Positions 17,817 to 28,028 are shown, counted from the first letter of the stretch. The stretch: DNA of 55,635 nucleotides from an uncultured Geobacter sp. (GCA_937860145.1 CALMBF010000041.1:1-55635), one strand, 5' to 3'. A program made the numbers and translations. The notes: a model not told the origin generated them from the letters alone.

Positions 17817-19802
17817 ATGGTGTTCCAGCAAACAGCGTTCATCGTCATATTCGCCGTATCCGCGATTTCGTTTATCTTCAGCTGCTATCAGCGCCTGCAG
17901 CTGATAGCCATCGGCGCCCCTGAGAACCGCTTCGACAGCCCATGGACGCGCCTGCTCGGCATGTTCATCTACGCCTTTGCCCAGAAACGGGTGCTGAAAA
18001 GGCCTTACGGTGTTAACCATTTAGTCCTCTTCTGGGCATTCCTTGTCCTGCTCCTTGCCAATGGCGAGTTCCTGCTGGAAGGACTGATTCCCGGTGCCAC
18101 CCTTGCGGCCGTATTGCCTGCTACGCCGTACCATGTCCTGACAGCACTGTTTGATATCGTGTCGCTGGTCGCCCTCATATCGGTAGTGTTCGCCTTCGCT
18201 CGCCGGATCTTCTTCCCTCCCGAATATCTGAAGAATGACTATGCAAAGCCAGCCAGCGGAGAGGCACTGCTCATCCTCGGGATGATCGCCACCCTGATGA
18301 TCGCCTTTTTCCTGCTGAATGGTGCCCACATGGCCTTGGGACAGACAGATCAGTGGCGACCGGTTTCAGCGGCAATTGCCGGTCTGATATATGGGCTCCC
18401 GGTAGACACTCTTCAGGGGTTGGCCAAAGTCGCCTGGTGGGTTCATGCCCTGGTGTTGCTGGCCTTCATGAATTTCCTTCCCCGCAGCAAGCATATGCAC
18501 ATTCTCACCGCCATCCCCAACTGCTATTTCCGGAGTCTGGAGAAGCCCAATACCCAGCCGAAGGAAGCATTCACCAAGGGCGCCCGCTATGGTGTCAGCA
18601 GCGTTGATCAATTCAGCTGGAAGGATTTGCTTGATTCGCTGACCTGCACCGAATGCGGCCGCTGCCAGGATCTCTGCCCGGCCCACAATACCGGCAAGCC
18701 GCTGAATCCCCGCCGCATAGTCCACGATATCAAACTCAATCTGCTCAGGAATGGTCCCATCCTGAGTGTCAGTTACAAGGGGGATATGCCGTTGATCGGG
18801 CGAGCGACAGACGGAACTATCTCCGAGGAGGCGATCTGGTCATGCACAACCTGTGGCGCCTGTACCTCGGTCTGCCCGGTGCTGATCGAGCAGATGCCGA
18901 AGATCGTCAAGCTGCGCCGTCACCTGGTTCAAGAAAAGGTGCAGTTTCCGGAAGAATTGCTAAGCCTGTTTGAGAACATGGAGCAGCGCTCGAACCCCTG
19001 GGGTATTGCACCGTCGGAGAGGACCAAATGGAGCACTCTTCTCGGCGACCGCACTTTCAAGCCCGGAGAGACGGAGTACCTTTTCTTCGTCGGCTGCGCC
19101 GGCGCCTTTGACAGCCGCAACAAGCAGGTGACGGTCGCCCTGGCTACGATTTTGGACTGTGCTGGCGTCTCCTGGGGAATTCTAGGCAAGGATGAACTCT
19201 GCTGCGGTGACAGTGTCCGGCGCCTGGGGAACGAGTACGTATTTGACCGGATGGCCAGGGAGAACGTTGCACTGCTTAAGGAGAGACAAGTGACCAGGAT
19301 CGTCACCCAGTGTCCCCACTGTTTCAGTACCCTGAAGAACGACTACCGACAGTACGGGCTGGAGATCGAGGTGATCCACCATTCCGAACTGATTGCCGAG
19401 TTGCTGAAGAGCGGCAGGCTGAAACCTTCCAAAAATTTGAATCAGGGGAGGGTCGTCTTTCACGACTCCTGCTATCTCGGCCGCCACAACGACACCTATG
19501 ATGCTCCCCGTGCAGTTCTGACCATGGTAAGCGGCGGTCAGCCGGGCGAGTTAGGCCGCAATCGTGAAAACGGTTTCTGCTGCGGTGCCGGCGGCGGCCG
19601 TATGTGGATGGAGGAGCAGACCGGCTCCAGGATCAATCTGGAACGGGTGAAGGAGGCGATCCGGCAGGAGCCGGACACGCTCTGTGTGAGCTGCCCCTAC
19701 TGCATGACCATGATGGATGACGGCCTTAAGGACCTGGGGATGGCAGACCGGGTAAGGGTGAAGGATATTGCCGAGGTGACAGCGGAGGCATTAGGACATT
19801 AG
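17817..19802 (+). CDS. DUF224/EMO-type membrane iron-sulfur oxidoreductase (ETF:menaquinone oxidoreductase), first copy
   Basis: 661 residues from the ATG at 17817 (GAGG five bases before); an upstream in-frame ATG at 17772 would overlap etfA. The N-terminal third has several membrane segments of the NarI-like type with histidines that could hold heme b. Two CxxCxxCxxxCP ferredoxin motifs follow (CTECGRCQDLCP and CTTCGACTSVCP). The C-terminal half has two full CCG domains (ELCCGD with QCPHCF, then CYLGRHND with FCCGAGGG and CPYC). This architecture matches the ETF:(methyl)menaquinone oxidoreductase of syntrophs and Geobacter, which passes electrons from Etf into the quinone pool. Confidence 0.87.
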   Translation: MVFQQTAFIVIFAVSAISFIFSCYQRLQLIAIGAPENRFDSPWTRLLGMFIYAFAQKRVLKRPYGVNHLVLFWAFLVLLLANGEFLLEGLIPGATLAAVLPATPYHVLTALFDIVSLVALISVVFAFARRIFFPPEYLKNDYAKPASGEALLILGMIATLMIAFFLLNGAHMALGQTDQWRPVSAAIAGLIYGLPVDTLQGLAKVAWWVHALVLLAFMNFLPRSKHMHILTAIPNCYFRSLEKPNTQPKEAFTKGARYGVSSVDQFSWKDLLDSLTCTECGRCQDLCPAHNTGKPLNPRRIVHDIKLNLLRNGPILSVSYKGDMPLIGRATDGTISEEAIWSCTTCGACTSVCPVLIEQMPKIVKLRRHLVQEKVQFPEELLSLFENMEQRSNPWGIAPSERTKWSTLLGDRTFKPGETEYLFFVGCAGAFDSRNKQVTVALATILDCAGVSWGILGKDELCCGDSVRRLGNEYVFDRMARENVALLKERQVTRIVTQCPHCFSTLKNDYRQYGLEIEVIHHSELIAELLKSGRLKPSKNLNQGRVVFHDSCYLGRHNDTYDAPRAVLTMVSGGQPGELGRNRENGFCCGAGGGRMWMEEQTGSRINLERVKEAIRQEPDTLCVSCPYCMTMMDDGLKDLGMADRVRVKDIAEVTAEALGH

Positions 19803-19881
19803 CTGCTACCGTAATACAGAAGATATATGCCTTAGAAGAAAAATGCAGCCACCGAAAAAGAGTCTGCTTTAAGGAGTATCG

Positions 19882-20280
19882 ATGGCTCAAACCTTTCGCA
19901 CAGAAATTGAAGTTAGATTTTCCGATTTCGATCTCTATGGGCATGTGAACAGTGTGCTTTATTTCAATTATTGTGAAACCGCACGCATCAAGCTTCTAAA
20001 GGATGTGCTGAAGGAGCTGGCCGACAGCCAAATTCATATAGTGGTAGCCCATGCCGAATGCGATTACGCAGTACCTATACTGTTCGGTGAGAAACTGATG
20101 ATCGAGACCCATGCTTCCAGAATAGGGAATGCCAGTTTCGATCTTGAATACCGCCTGAGCGATGGCGACCGGAAAACTTATGCAGTTGCCCGCACCACCA
20201 TGGTTTGTTGCGACAATATCTGGAAGACAGTGGTTCCGGTGCCGGAGATAGTGAGAAATATCCTAGATTGGGCTGAATGA
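19882..20280 (+). CDS. Hot-dog fold acyl-CoA thioesterase (4-hydroxybenzoyl-CoA thioesterase type)
   Basis: 132 residues with AAGGAG upstream. VRFSDFDLYGHVNSVLYFNYCE is the diagnostic 4HBT signature with the catalytic Asp and the GHVN turn (split here: FSDFDLYGHV, then NSVLYF). It hydrolyses an acyl-CoA or aryl-CoA and probably relieves CoA sequestration or releases a product of the pathway. It sits between the EMO gene and the beta-oxidation genes. Confidence 0.85.
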   Translation: MAQTFRTEIEVRFSDFDLYGHVNSVLYFNYCETARIKLLKDVLKELADSQIHIVVAHAECDYAVPILFGEKLMIETHASRIGNASFDLEYRLSDGDRKTYAVARTTMVCCDNIWKTVVPVPEIVRNILDWAE

Positions 20281-20338
20281 AAAAGCGGCTTACTGTAGGT
20301 GAAACGTTGAAGAAGGAAATACAGGACACGGAGGAGTT

Positions 20339-22705
20339 ATGAGACAGATCAAGAAGGTTGCTGTTCTGGGAGCGGGGGTAATGGGGGCGACGATAGCCGG
20401 GCATCTGGCTAATGCCGGCCTCGAAGTCGTGCTGCTTGATATGGTACCCCGGGAGCCTGACCAGGAAGAGAAGGGAAAGGGACTTTCTCTTCAAGACAAG
20501 GCGGTCAGGAACCGCTTTGCCGCCAAGGGCTTGCAGGGTGCGATCAAAGGCCGGGGTTTTTATCACAAGGACTATAGCGGCCAGATCAGGGTCGGCAACT
20601 TCGAGGACGATATCGCGCTGCTGAAGGAGTGTGACTGGGTGATCGAGGTGGTGGTGGAAAACATGGACATCAAGAAGAGCCTGCTCACGGAAAAGGTGGT
20701 GCCGAATCTTGCCGAGGACGCGATCCTGTCCACCAACACCAGCGGACTGTCGGTGAATGCGATGGCGGAACTGCTGCCGGCAGCGGTGCGCAGGAACTTC
20801 CTGGTAACCCATTTCTTCAATCCGCCGCGCTACATGCGCCTGCTTGAACTGGTTCCCTGTGCCGCGACCGATCCCGCGGTCTTGACCTACATGGCTGAAT
20901 TCTGCCGCCGTCGGCTCGGCAAAGGGATCGTTTTCGGGAAGGATACACCGAATTTCATCGGCAACCGGATCGGCGTTTTCGCCATGTTCAACGCCATGCG
21001 ACACATGACCGACTTGGGAATGACGGTGGAGGAGGTTGATGCCGTAGGCGGTCCGGCGACCGCCCGGGCGAGCAGCGCCATCTTCCGCACCTGCGATCTC
21101 GTTGGAAACGATACGCTGGTTCATGTCGGCAAGAACACCTATGAACTGCTGCCGGACGACGAACAGCGGGAGACCTTTCGTATTCCGGAATTCCTCCAGG
21201 AGATGGTTGCCAAGGGACTGCTGGGTAACAAGGTAAAGAAGGGCTTCTTCAAAAAGGAGAAGAGTGGGATTTCCTATTTCGACTTCGTGAGCGGCGAGTA
21301 CAAACCAGCCGCCAATCCCAAGTTCGCCTCGATAGCCTCCGCCAAGAGCGGGGACCCGGCGAAGCGGCTGCAAGGTGTCATCAACGGTGATGACACCGCA
21401 GCCGCTTTCGCCTGGCGCAACCTGCGCGACATCCTGATCTACACCGTGAGAAGAATGTCGGAAATCGCCGACGACATCGTCAACGTCGACAACGCCCTGA
21501 AGTGGGGTTTCAGCTGGGAGCTCGGCCCCTTCGAGATGCTCGACGCAATTGGGGTGAAAAGCTTTATCGCCCGGGCCGAGGCCGACGGGGTGGCCGTTCC
21601 CGACGCGCTGCGGAAGATAGAGTCTTTCTATAAATATGAAGGGGACCGGAAATACGTCTGGAATCTGGGAAAAGGGGCATACGCCGAGCTTACCGTGCCG
21701 CCGACACAGATCAGCCTCGATATCCTGAAGAGGGGTGGGAAGATCGTGGAAAGTAACAACGACGCCTCCCTCTACGATCTTGGGGACGGCGTCTTCGGGC
21801 TGGAATTCCACTCCAAGATGAACGCCATTGACGACGGCACCCTTGCCATGATCGGCACGGCGGTTTCGCGGGCCGAACAGGAAGGGGTCGGACTCGTTAT
21901 CGGCAATCAGGGGAAGGTTTTCTCCGCTGGCGCGAATCTTTCCATGATCGCTGCTGCCATAAAGGCAGGTGATTTCGACAGCATCGAAAGGCTCATCCGC
22001 ACCTTCCATTCAGCCCTCATGGGGGTCAAATACTCCCATATCCCGGTCGTCGCCGCTCCTTTCAATATGACGCTGGGCGGCGGGTGTGAAGTGGCCTTGC
22101 AGGCGGACGCCATCAATGCCCATGCCGAGACATACATGGGCCTGGTCGAGATAGGAGTCGGCCTATTACCCGCAGGCGGCGGCACCAAGGAGATGGCGCT
22201 GCGGGCGATTGCCATGGCCGAGCCGTATCGCGGGGATGTCACACCTGCCATCGGAAAATTGTATCAGAACATCGTCACCGCAAAGGTTTCCGGTTCGGCA
22301 GCCGAGCTTGCCGATATGGGGATGCTTCGTCAGGGCGATTCCATAACGATGGATATAGACAGCCTCATTGCCGATGCCAAACGGAAGGTGCTGGCCCTTG
22401 CGCCCACTTACCGTCCCGGGCGTTCCCTGGAGAACCTGAAGGCGCCGGGGCGCAGCGTCGCCTCCGCCCTCAAGAGCCAGGTCTGGAACATGATGGCCGG
22501 TGGATTTGCCACCGAATACGAGGCGGAGATGGGGAACGTAATTGCTGACGTCATTACCGGCGGCGATGTGCCGACCGGCACCCTCATCAGCGAGCATTAC
22601 CTGCTGGAACTTGAGCGTGAGGCGTTCCTGAGCCTGTGTGGCAGGCCGAAAACCCTGGAGCGGATCGAACATATGCTTGCGACCGGCAAGCCGCTGAGGA
22701 ACTAA
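20339..22705 (+). CDS. Fused 3-hydroxyacyl-CoA dehydrogenase / enoyl-CoA hydratase
   Basis: 788 residues, GGAGGAG six bases upstream. The N-terminal part is the NAD-binding 3-hydroxyacyl-CoA dehydrogenase (GAGVMGATIAG at 11-21, HFFNPPRYMRLLELV), then two helical dehydrogenase C-domains. The C-terminal part is a crotonase-fold hydratase (GKVFSAGANLSMI oxyanion region, FNMTLGGGCEVAL). The order dehydrogenase first, hydratase second is that of FadN-type proteins, opposite to FadB/FadJ. It carries out the hydration and second oxidation of beta-oxidation. Confidence 0.92.
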   Translation: MRQIKKVAVLGAGVMGATIAGHLANAGLEVVLLDMVPREPDQEEKGKGLSLQDKAVRNRFAAKGLQGAIKGRGFYHKDYSGQIRVGNFEDDIALLKECDWVIEVVVENMDIKKSLLTEKVVPNLAEDAILSTNTSGLSVNAMAELLPAAVRRNFLVTHFFNPPRYMRLLELVPCAATDPAVLTYMAEFCRRRLGKGIVFGKDTPNFIGNRIGVFAMFNAMRHMTDLGMTVEEVDAVGGPATARASSAIFRTCDLVGNDTLVHVGKNTYELLPDDEQRETFRIPEFLQEMVAKGLLGNKVKKGFFKKEKSGISYFDFVSGEYKPAANPKFASIASAKSGDPAKRLQGVINGDDTAAAFAWRNLRDILIYTVRRMSEIADDIVNVDNALKWGFSWELGPFEMLDAIGVKSFIARAEADGVAVPDALRKIESFYKYEGDRKYVWNLGKGAYAELTVPPTQISLDILKRGGKIVESNNDASLYDLGDGVFGLEFHSKMNAIDDGTLAMIGTAVSRAEQEGVGLVIGNQGKVFSAGANLSMIAAAIKAGDFDSIERLIRTFHSALMGVKYSHIPVVAAPFNMTLGGGCEVALQADAINAHAETYMGLVEIGVGLLPAGGGTKEMALRAIAMAEPYRGDVTPAIGKLYQNIVTAKVSGSAAELADMGMLRQGDSITMDIDSLIADAKRKVLALAPTYRPGRSLENLKAPGRSVASALKSQVWNMMAGGFATEYEAEMGNVIADVITGGDVPTGTLISEHYLLELEREAFLSLCGRPKTLERIEHMLATGKPLRN

Positions 22706-22721
22706 AAGGTTGGAACAGTTA

Positions 22722-22801
22722 AAACCAATCCCCCTCGATCCCCCCTTGTCAGGGGGGAAGCCTTTGAGCCTCCCCTGACAAGGGGAGGTTTAGAGGGGTT
22801 T
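22722..22801. repeat. Intergenic inverted-repeat element
   Basis: Two arms, each containing CCCCTTGTCAGGGG or its complement, lie between the hydroxyacyl-CoA dehydrogenase and thiolase genes, with AAACC and GGTTT-type ends. The layout (CCCCCTCGATCCCCCC on one side, GGGGAGGTTTAGAGGGG on the other) is typical of short dispersed palindromic elements found in many copies in large genomes. It probably folds into a strong hairpin in the mRNA. Confidence 0.65.
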
Positions 22802-22859
22802 GATGCTAAGGACGACTGACCCCAATCGGATAATCAAATTGGAACTGGAGGATATCATA

Positions 22860-24032
22860 ATGAACACCGCATACATAGTAGCCGCATACAGAACGGCGGG
22901 ATGCCGGGCAGGAAAGGGCAAATTCAGCGGGATGCGTCCCGACGATCTTGCCGCTGCTGCCATAGCGGGTCTCGTTGAAAGAACCGGCATCGACCCGGTG
23001 CTGGTAGAAGATGTCATTCTCGGCTGCGCGTTTCCCGAGGCAGAGCAGGGGTGGGACGTGGCCCGCGTGGCGGCAATGAGGGCCGGCCTGCCGGTCACCG
23101 TTCCCGGTATGACCGTAAACCGCCTCTGTTCGTCAGGCTTGCAGGCAATTGCTTTGGCTGCCGAGCGGGTTCAGGCGGGACTGGCCGATTGCATCATCGC
23201 CGGCGGTACGGAATCGATGACCTACGTGCCGCTGGGCGGCAACAAGGTGACACCTAACCCTCACCTGGTGAACACCTGGCCGGAATCGTTCATGGGAATG
23301 GGGATGACGGCGGAAGTGGTGGCGGAGAAATACGGGATCACCCGCGAGGAGATGGATATCTTCGCTGCCGACAGCCACCAGAAGGCAGCGGCGGCGATTG
23401 CCGCAGGCCGGTTTGTCGATGAAATCATCCCGGTGGAGGTGGAGCTTGCAAAGCTCACCGGTAGCAAGCTGAAGAAAACGAAAGAAATGGTGTCAATTGA
23501 CGATGGCGTGCGCGGAGAGACGACCGCCGCTTCGCTCGGTACATTGCGTCCCGTCTTCAAGTTGAATGGGACGGTCACGGCCGGCAACACATCGCAGATG
23601 ACAGACGGTGCCGCCGCGGTCCTGGTGGCCTCCGAGGCATTCGTCAAGAAGCTCGGAAAAGATCCTGCCGCCCGTTTCGTGGCATTCGCGGTTCGCGGGG
23701 TCGCACCGGAAGTCATGGGAATCGGACCCATCGAGGCGATACCGGCCGCTCTCGCCCGGGCCGGGTTGAAACAGGGAGATATCGGCCTGATCGAGCTGAA
23801 CGAAGCATTTGCCGCCCAGTCGCTGGCGATCGTCAAGGAGTTGCGGTTGAATCATGAAATCATCAATGTCAACGGCGGCGGCATCGCCCTTGGGCATCCT
23901 CTCGGCTGTACTGGAGCCAAGCTGACCGCCACTCTGCTCTCCGAGATGGGGAAACGCGGCACCAAATACGGCATGGTTTCCATGTGTATCGGTCTCGGCA
24001 TGGGCGCTGCGGGTATTTTTGAAAGAATATAA
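22860..24032 (+). CDS. Acetyl-CoA acyltransferase (thiolase)
   Basis: 390 residues from the ATG at 22860, which has GGAGG nine bases upstream; an in-frame ATG at 22800 would run through the repeat. Nucleophile Cys90 lies in NRLCSSGLQA, with the GGGIALGHPLGCTGA and SMCIGLGMGAAG motifs holding the His and second Cys. It cleaves a 3-oxoacyl-CoA to acetyl-CoA and a shorter acyl-CoA, completing the beta-oxidation set with its neighbours. Confidence 0.92.
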   Translation: MNTAYIVAAYRTAGCRAGKGKFSGMRPDDLAAAAIAGLVERTGIDPVLVEDVILGCAFPEAEQGWDVARVAAMRAGLPVTVPGMTVNRLCSSGLQAIALAAERVQAGLADCIIAGGTESMTYVPLGGNKVTPNPHLVNTWPESFMGMGMTAEVVAEKYGITREEMDIFAADSHQKAAAAIAAGRFVDEIIPVEVELAKLTGSKLKKTKEMVSIDDGVRGETTAASLGTLRPVFKLNGTVTAGNTSQMTDGAAAVLVASEAFVKKLGKDPAARFVAFAVRGVAPEVMGIGPIEAIPAALARAGLKQGDIGLIELNEAFAAQSLAIVKELRLNHEIINVNGGGIALGHPLGCTGAKLTATLLSEMGKRGTKYGMVSMCIGLGMGAAGIFERI

Positions 24033-24098
24033 CTGGCGCAAGTCCCAATCAGGAACAGTGATCACCTGGAAGGCTACTCAGACAAGGAGAGTGAAAAA

Positions 24099-25901
24099 AT
24101 GGCACAGCTCATCGCAGACAGAAGAGATATCGATTTTGTTCTTCATGAAGTGTTAAACGTCGAAGAATTGAGTCGGCATGAAAGGTTTTCGGAATTCAAC
24201 AGGAAAACAGTCGATATGGTCGTATCCGAAGCCAGGAATTTCGCCGTCAAAGAAATGATACCGACCTGGAAAGAAGGCGATGATCAGGGATGCAAATTCG
24301 AAGCGGGGAAGGTAATTATTCCGGAATCGTTTCATAAGCTGTATCAGCTGTTCAATGATGGCGAATGGCTTGGCATGAACGAAGATCCGGAATGGGGCGG
24401 ACAAGGTATGCCAAAGTCGGTTTCCTCCGCTGCCAGCGAATATTTCAACGGAGCCAACTTCCCCTTTATGATGTATCCCGCCCTGACCCATGGAGCGGGT
24501 AAGCTGGTGGAAGAATTCGGGACCCCTGAACAGAAAAATACCTATCTTAAAAACCTCTACACCGGAAAATGGACCGGCACCATGCTCCTCACGGAAGCAG
24601 GCGCAGGATCTGACGTCGGTGCCTTGGAGACAACGGCCAGGAAGAACGCTGACGGGACATATTCCATCACCGGATCAAAAATATTCATCTCCGGCGGTGA
24701 CCACGAACTCGTCGAGAACATTATCCATCCGGTTCTTGCCCGCATTGAAGGCGCGCCGGCCGGCACCAAGGGCATCTCCTTGTTTCTTGTTCCCAAATAC
24801 AGGGTTAATGCTGATGGAAGCATAGGTGCTTTCAACGATGTGATCTGTACCGGCATCGAACATAAAATGGGCATCCACGGCAACGCGACCTGCTCGTTGA
24901 CTCTGGGTGGAAGCGGCCAGTGCATCGGAACTCTTCTTGGCGAAGAAAACAAAGGCATGAAGGCAATGTTCGTCATGATGAACGAGGCCAGACTTCTGGT
25001 GGGGATGCAGGGTTATGCCTGTGCCACAACGGCCTACCAGTACGCCGTGAATTACGCCAAGGAACGGATTCAGGGCGCCAACCTCCTGAAACCCAACGAG
25101 GGCGGAGTCCCCATTATCCAGCATCCGGATGTGCGCCGCCAGCTTCTTACCATGAAAAGTTATGTGGAAGCAATGCGGACACTCCTCTATTTCATTGGTT
25201 ACTGCAACGACATGATTGCAACATCCGAGGATCAGGCCGTACGTGACAAATACCAGGGGCTGATCGAGATCCTGACGCCGGTTGCCAAGGGTTATGTGAC
25301 CGACAAGGCTTTCGAGGTATGCAACCATGCCATCCAGGTCTACGGTGGATACGGGTTCATCGAGGAATATCCGGTTGCCCAATTGATGCGAGACTGCCGT
25401 ATTACCATGATCTATGAAGGCACCAACGGTATCCAGGCGATGGATCTGCTCGGTCGGAAGCTTGGAATGAACAAAGGCGCAGTGGTCATGGACCTTATGG
25501 GAGAAATGAAAAAAACCATCAGGGCGGCAAAGGAACATGACGTCCTTGCCCCATATACGGAAAAGGTGGGAGTTGCTTTGGAAAAGCTGGGCGAAACTGC
25601 TCAGCACCTTGGTAAGACAGCTTCAAGCGACAAGGTGCTCACCGCCTTTGCCCATGCCTATCCGTTTCTCGAAGTGACCGGCGATGCCATCATGGCGTGG
25701 CTGCTTCTCTGGCGGGCGACTGTTGCAGCAGCAAAGCAGGGCAGCGCCAAGAGTAAGGACATTCCCTTCTATGACGGCATTATCAAGAGCCTCGAATTTT
25801 TCACATCCTCGGTTCTCCCGGTGACCATGGGGAAAATGGAAGCCATTAAGGCGACAAATGGTGCGTGCGTGGAGATTTCCGAGGATTCCTTTAACGGATA
25901 A
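24099..25901 (+). CDS. Acyl-CoA dehydrogenase, long (about 600-residue) type
   Basis: 600 residues, against about 380 for classical acyl-CoA dehydrogenases, with an extra C-terminal domain as in DmdC-like proteins. Flavin and substrate motifs include GTMLLTEAGAGSDVGAL (about 165-181) and ITGSKIFISGGDHE. The catalytic base is the Glu in IYEGTNGIQAMDLLG, near residue 446. RBS AAGGAG. It introduces the 2,3 double bond into an acyl-CoA and gives electrons to Etf, and is followed at once by an EMO gene and an etfBA pair, so donor, carrier and quinone reductase form one unit. Confidence 0.9.
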   Translation: MAQLIADRRDIDFVLHEVLNVEELSRHERFSEFNRKTVDMVVSEARNFAVKEMIPTWKEGDDQGCKFEAGKVIIPESFHKLYQLFNDGEWLGMNEDPEWGGQGMPKSVSSAASEYFNGANFPFMMYPALTHGAGKLVEEFGTPEQKNTYLKNLYTGKWTGTMLLTEAGAGSDVGALETTARKNADGTYSITGSKIFISGGDHELVENIIHPVLARIEGAPAGTKGISLFLVPKYRVNADGSIGAFNDVICTGIEHKMGIHGNATCSLTLGGSGQCIGTLLGEENKGMKAMFVMMNEARLLVGMQGYACATTAYQYAVNYAKERIQGANLLKPNEGGVPIIQHPDVRRQLLTMKSYVEAMRTLLYFIGYCNDMIATSEDQAVRDKYQGLIEILTPVAKGYVTDKAFEVCNHAIQVYGGYGFIEEYPVAQLMRDCRITMIYEGTNGIQAMDLLGRKLGMNKGAVVMDLMGEMKKTIRAAKEHDVLAPYTEKVGVALEKLGETAQHLGKTASSDKVLTAFAHAYPFLEVTGDAIMAWLLLWRATVAAAKQGSAKSKDIPFYDGIIKSLEFFTSSVLPVTMGKMEAIKATNGACVEISEDSFNG

Positions 25902-25924
25902 AACGCTGACAGGGAGTCAGGCAT

Positions 25925-27997
25925 ATGGAAAACATCGAACTTCTTGTTTCACCGGCTCATTACCAATTTTTCGGACTCGTTCCGGGAGCACTCCTCTCGC
26001 TATTGTACATGGTCGTGGGTCTGGGAATCTTTGCCTATGTCATGTGGAAAAGGGTTGCTCCTCTGCTCAAGGCCAAACCGGACAACAGTCGTTTCAGCGA
26101 CATGCCTGCCCGGGTCAAGAACATCGCAGCCATCTGGCTTGGACAGGTCCGGCAGCCCCGCTACATGGTCGCGGGTCTTTTGCACATCGTCATCTTCTTC
26201 GGCTTTCTGATACTGGCCATTCGGACCTGCTCCCTGACGGTTGTCGGCATATTCCCGGATTTCGCTCTTCCCGGATTTGCCCCGGACCAGCCGATCGGAG
26301 CGATCTACAATGTGCTCAAGGACTACACGGCTACCGCCGTTTTTATCGCCTGCGCCATTGCCGCCATACGTCGCGGCATCGTCAAGCCTGCGCGTTACGC
26401 TGTTCCCGAGAAATACGGTCACGATCATACGGCGGAGGCGGTCTTCGTCCTTGCCATCATCATGGGGCTCATGCTCACCGAGAGTCTTTTCGAAGGGGTT
26501 CTGGTCTCTGCCGGCCATAAGGGTTTCCTGGCACCCCTCACCCTTGCCTGGATTTTTTCAAAAGCATTTGCGTCGACTCCTAGCGGGACACTCCAGTTTC
26601 TACACATAGCCTCATATTACGCCCATGAGACCCTGTTCTTCTTTTTTCTTAACTTCCTACCCATGGGCAAGCATTTCCATGTGATCACCTCGTTCTTCAA
26701 CGTTCTCTTCATGAGGGTGACACGTGGCAACATCAAGCCGGTTGAATATGGCATTACCCCAGAAGGTCTCGATCAGCTCGAATCGCTGGGGGTCAAGAAA
26801 GTCGAAGACTTCACCTGGAAGCACATGCTGGATTTCTATTCCTGTGCCGATTGCGGCAGATGCTCCGACCAGTGCCCTGCAAACCTCGTCGGCCGTCCCC
26901 TCTCGCCCCGCTTCATCACCATCAAGGCCAGGGATCTGATGTTCAAGAACTACCCGATTTGCAAACCTTCACCGGACAACCAGGAACCTCTGGTCGGAAC
27001 CATCTATGAAGCCGATGAGATCTGGTCCTGCACCACTTGCGGCGCCTGCGAACAGGAGTGTCCCATCGGCATCGAATATATCGACAAGATTGTCGACCTG
27101 AGACGGGGGCTCGTCGATGACGGCGAGGTGCCGCAGACCCTGCAGAAACCTCTCCAGGCCATAGGCAAACGCGGCAACCCCTGGGGCAAGGTAGAAAAGA
27201 AACGTGCTGATTGGGCGCGTGACGAGGAGTTCTTCGGAGACCGTGAAGTCAAAATGATGGAAAACGGTGATTCGGGGGAGGTCCTCTACTTTGTCGACAG
27301 TATCACCTCATACGATGATCGAATGGTGAATATCGCAAAATGCAGCGCAAAGATTCTGGATGCCTGCGGCGAAGATTTCTTTGTCATAGGCAAGGATGAG
27401 AAGGACAGCGGTAACGAAGTCCTCCGTTTCGGTGAGGAGATGTTGTACCAGGATCTGAAGCAGCATAACGTCGAGATAATCAGGGAGTCAGGAGCGAAAC
27501 GGATCGTTACCTCGGACCCCCATGCCTACAATGCCCTGAAGAACGATTACTGCGAGCTTGATCTGCCTGTTGAACACATTAGCCAGGTCATCGCAAAAAA
27601 TATCAGGTCCGGGCAAATCAGGCTTAAACCGGCTGAAGACTCATCCAAGGTCTATACCTACCACGATCCGTGCTATCTCGGGCGGCACAATGACGTATAT
27701 GAAGACCCACGTGACGCGATCAAGGCAATTCCCGGAATAAAGACCGTGGAAATGCCGAAAAACCTTGATCGTTCATTGTGCTGCAGTGGCGGCGGCCTCA
27801 TGTTGTTCTACGAACCCCACGAAAAGGAGAGGATGGCGGTTATCCGGGTGAAAATGGCCGCCGAAGCCGGCGCCAACGTCATCGTCTGTGCCTGTCCTTT
27901 CTGCATGGTGAACATGGAAGATGCCATCAAGGTTGCCGGCCTTGACGGTCAGCTTGAGGCTATCGAACTGACCGAACTTATCAGCCGGCATCTTTGA
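25925..27997 (+). CDS. DUF224/EMO-type membrane iron-sulfur oxidoreductase, second copy with a degenerate first CCG domain
   Basis: 690 residues. Membrane segments fill about 20-260, then come two ferredoxin motifs (CADCGRCSDQCP, CTTCGACEQECP) and two CCG-type domains. In the first CCG domain the usual ELCCGD is EKDSGNE and the usual QCPHCF is SDPHAY, so its cluster ligands are gone; the 17817-19802 protein keeps them. The second CCG domain is intact (CYLGRHND, LCCSGGG, CPFC). It should still pass electrons from Etf to menaquinone. It is grouped with an acyl-CoA dehydrogenase and the plain (no ferredoxin domain) EtfBA, so the two EMO copies appear dedicated to different Etf types. Confidence 0.85.
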   Translation: MENIELLVSPAHYQFFGLVPGALLSLLYMVVGLGIFAYVMWKRVAPLLKAKPDNSRFSDMPARVKNIAAIWLGQVRQPRYMVAGLLHIVIFFGFLILAIRTCSLTVVGIFPDFALPGFAPDQPIGAIYNVLKDYTATAVFIACAIAAIRRGIVKPARYAVPEKYGHDHTAEAVFVLAIIMGLMLTESLFEGVLVSAGHKGFLAPLTLAWIFSKAFASTPSGTLQFLHIASYYAHETLFFFFLNFLPMGKHFHVITSFFNVLFMRVTRGNIKPVEYGITPEGLDQLESLGVKKVEDFTWKHMLDFYSCADCGRCSDQCPANLVGRPLSPRFITIKARDLMFKNYPICKPSPDNQEPLVGTIYEADEIWSCTTCGACEQECPIGIEYIDKIVDLRRGLVDDGEVPQTLQKPLQAIGKRGNPWGKVEKKRADWARDEEFFGDREVKMMENGDSGEVLYFVDSITSYDDRMVNIAKCSAKILDACGEDFFVIGKDEKDSGNEVLRFGEEMLYQDLKQHNVEIIRESGAKRIVTSDPHAYNALKNDYCELDLPVEHISQVIAKNIRSGQIRLKPAEDSSKVYTYHDPCYLGRHNDVYEDPRDAIKAIPGIKTVEMPKNLDRSLCCSGGGLMLFYEPHEKERMAVIRVKMAAEAGANVIVCACPFCMVNMEDAIKVAGLDGQLEAIELTELISRHL

Positions 27998-28028
27998 TCG
28001 AAAAAAACAATCTCATTGGGAGGATATT

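Noticed and set aside
20075-22009. Long open frame of 644 codons on the minus strand
   Set aside because: It lies wholly opposite the hydroxyacyl-CoA dehydrogenase and thioesterase genes, has no family resemblance, and is explained by GC-rich codon bias of the true genes.
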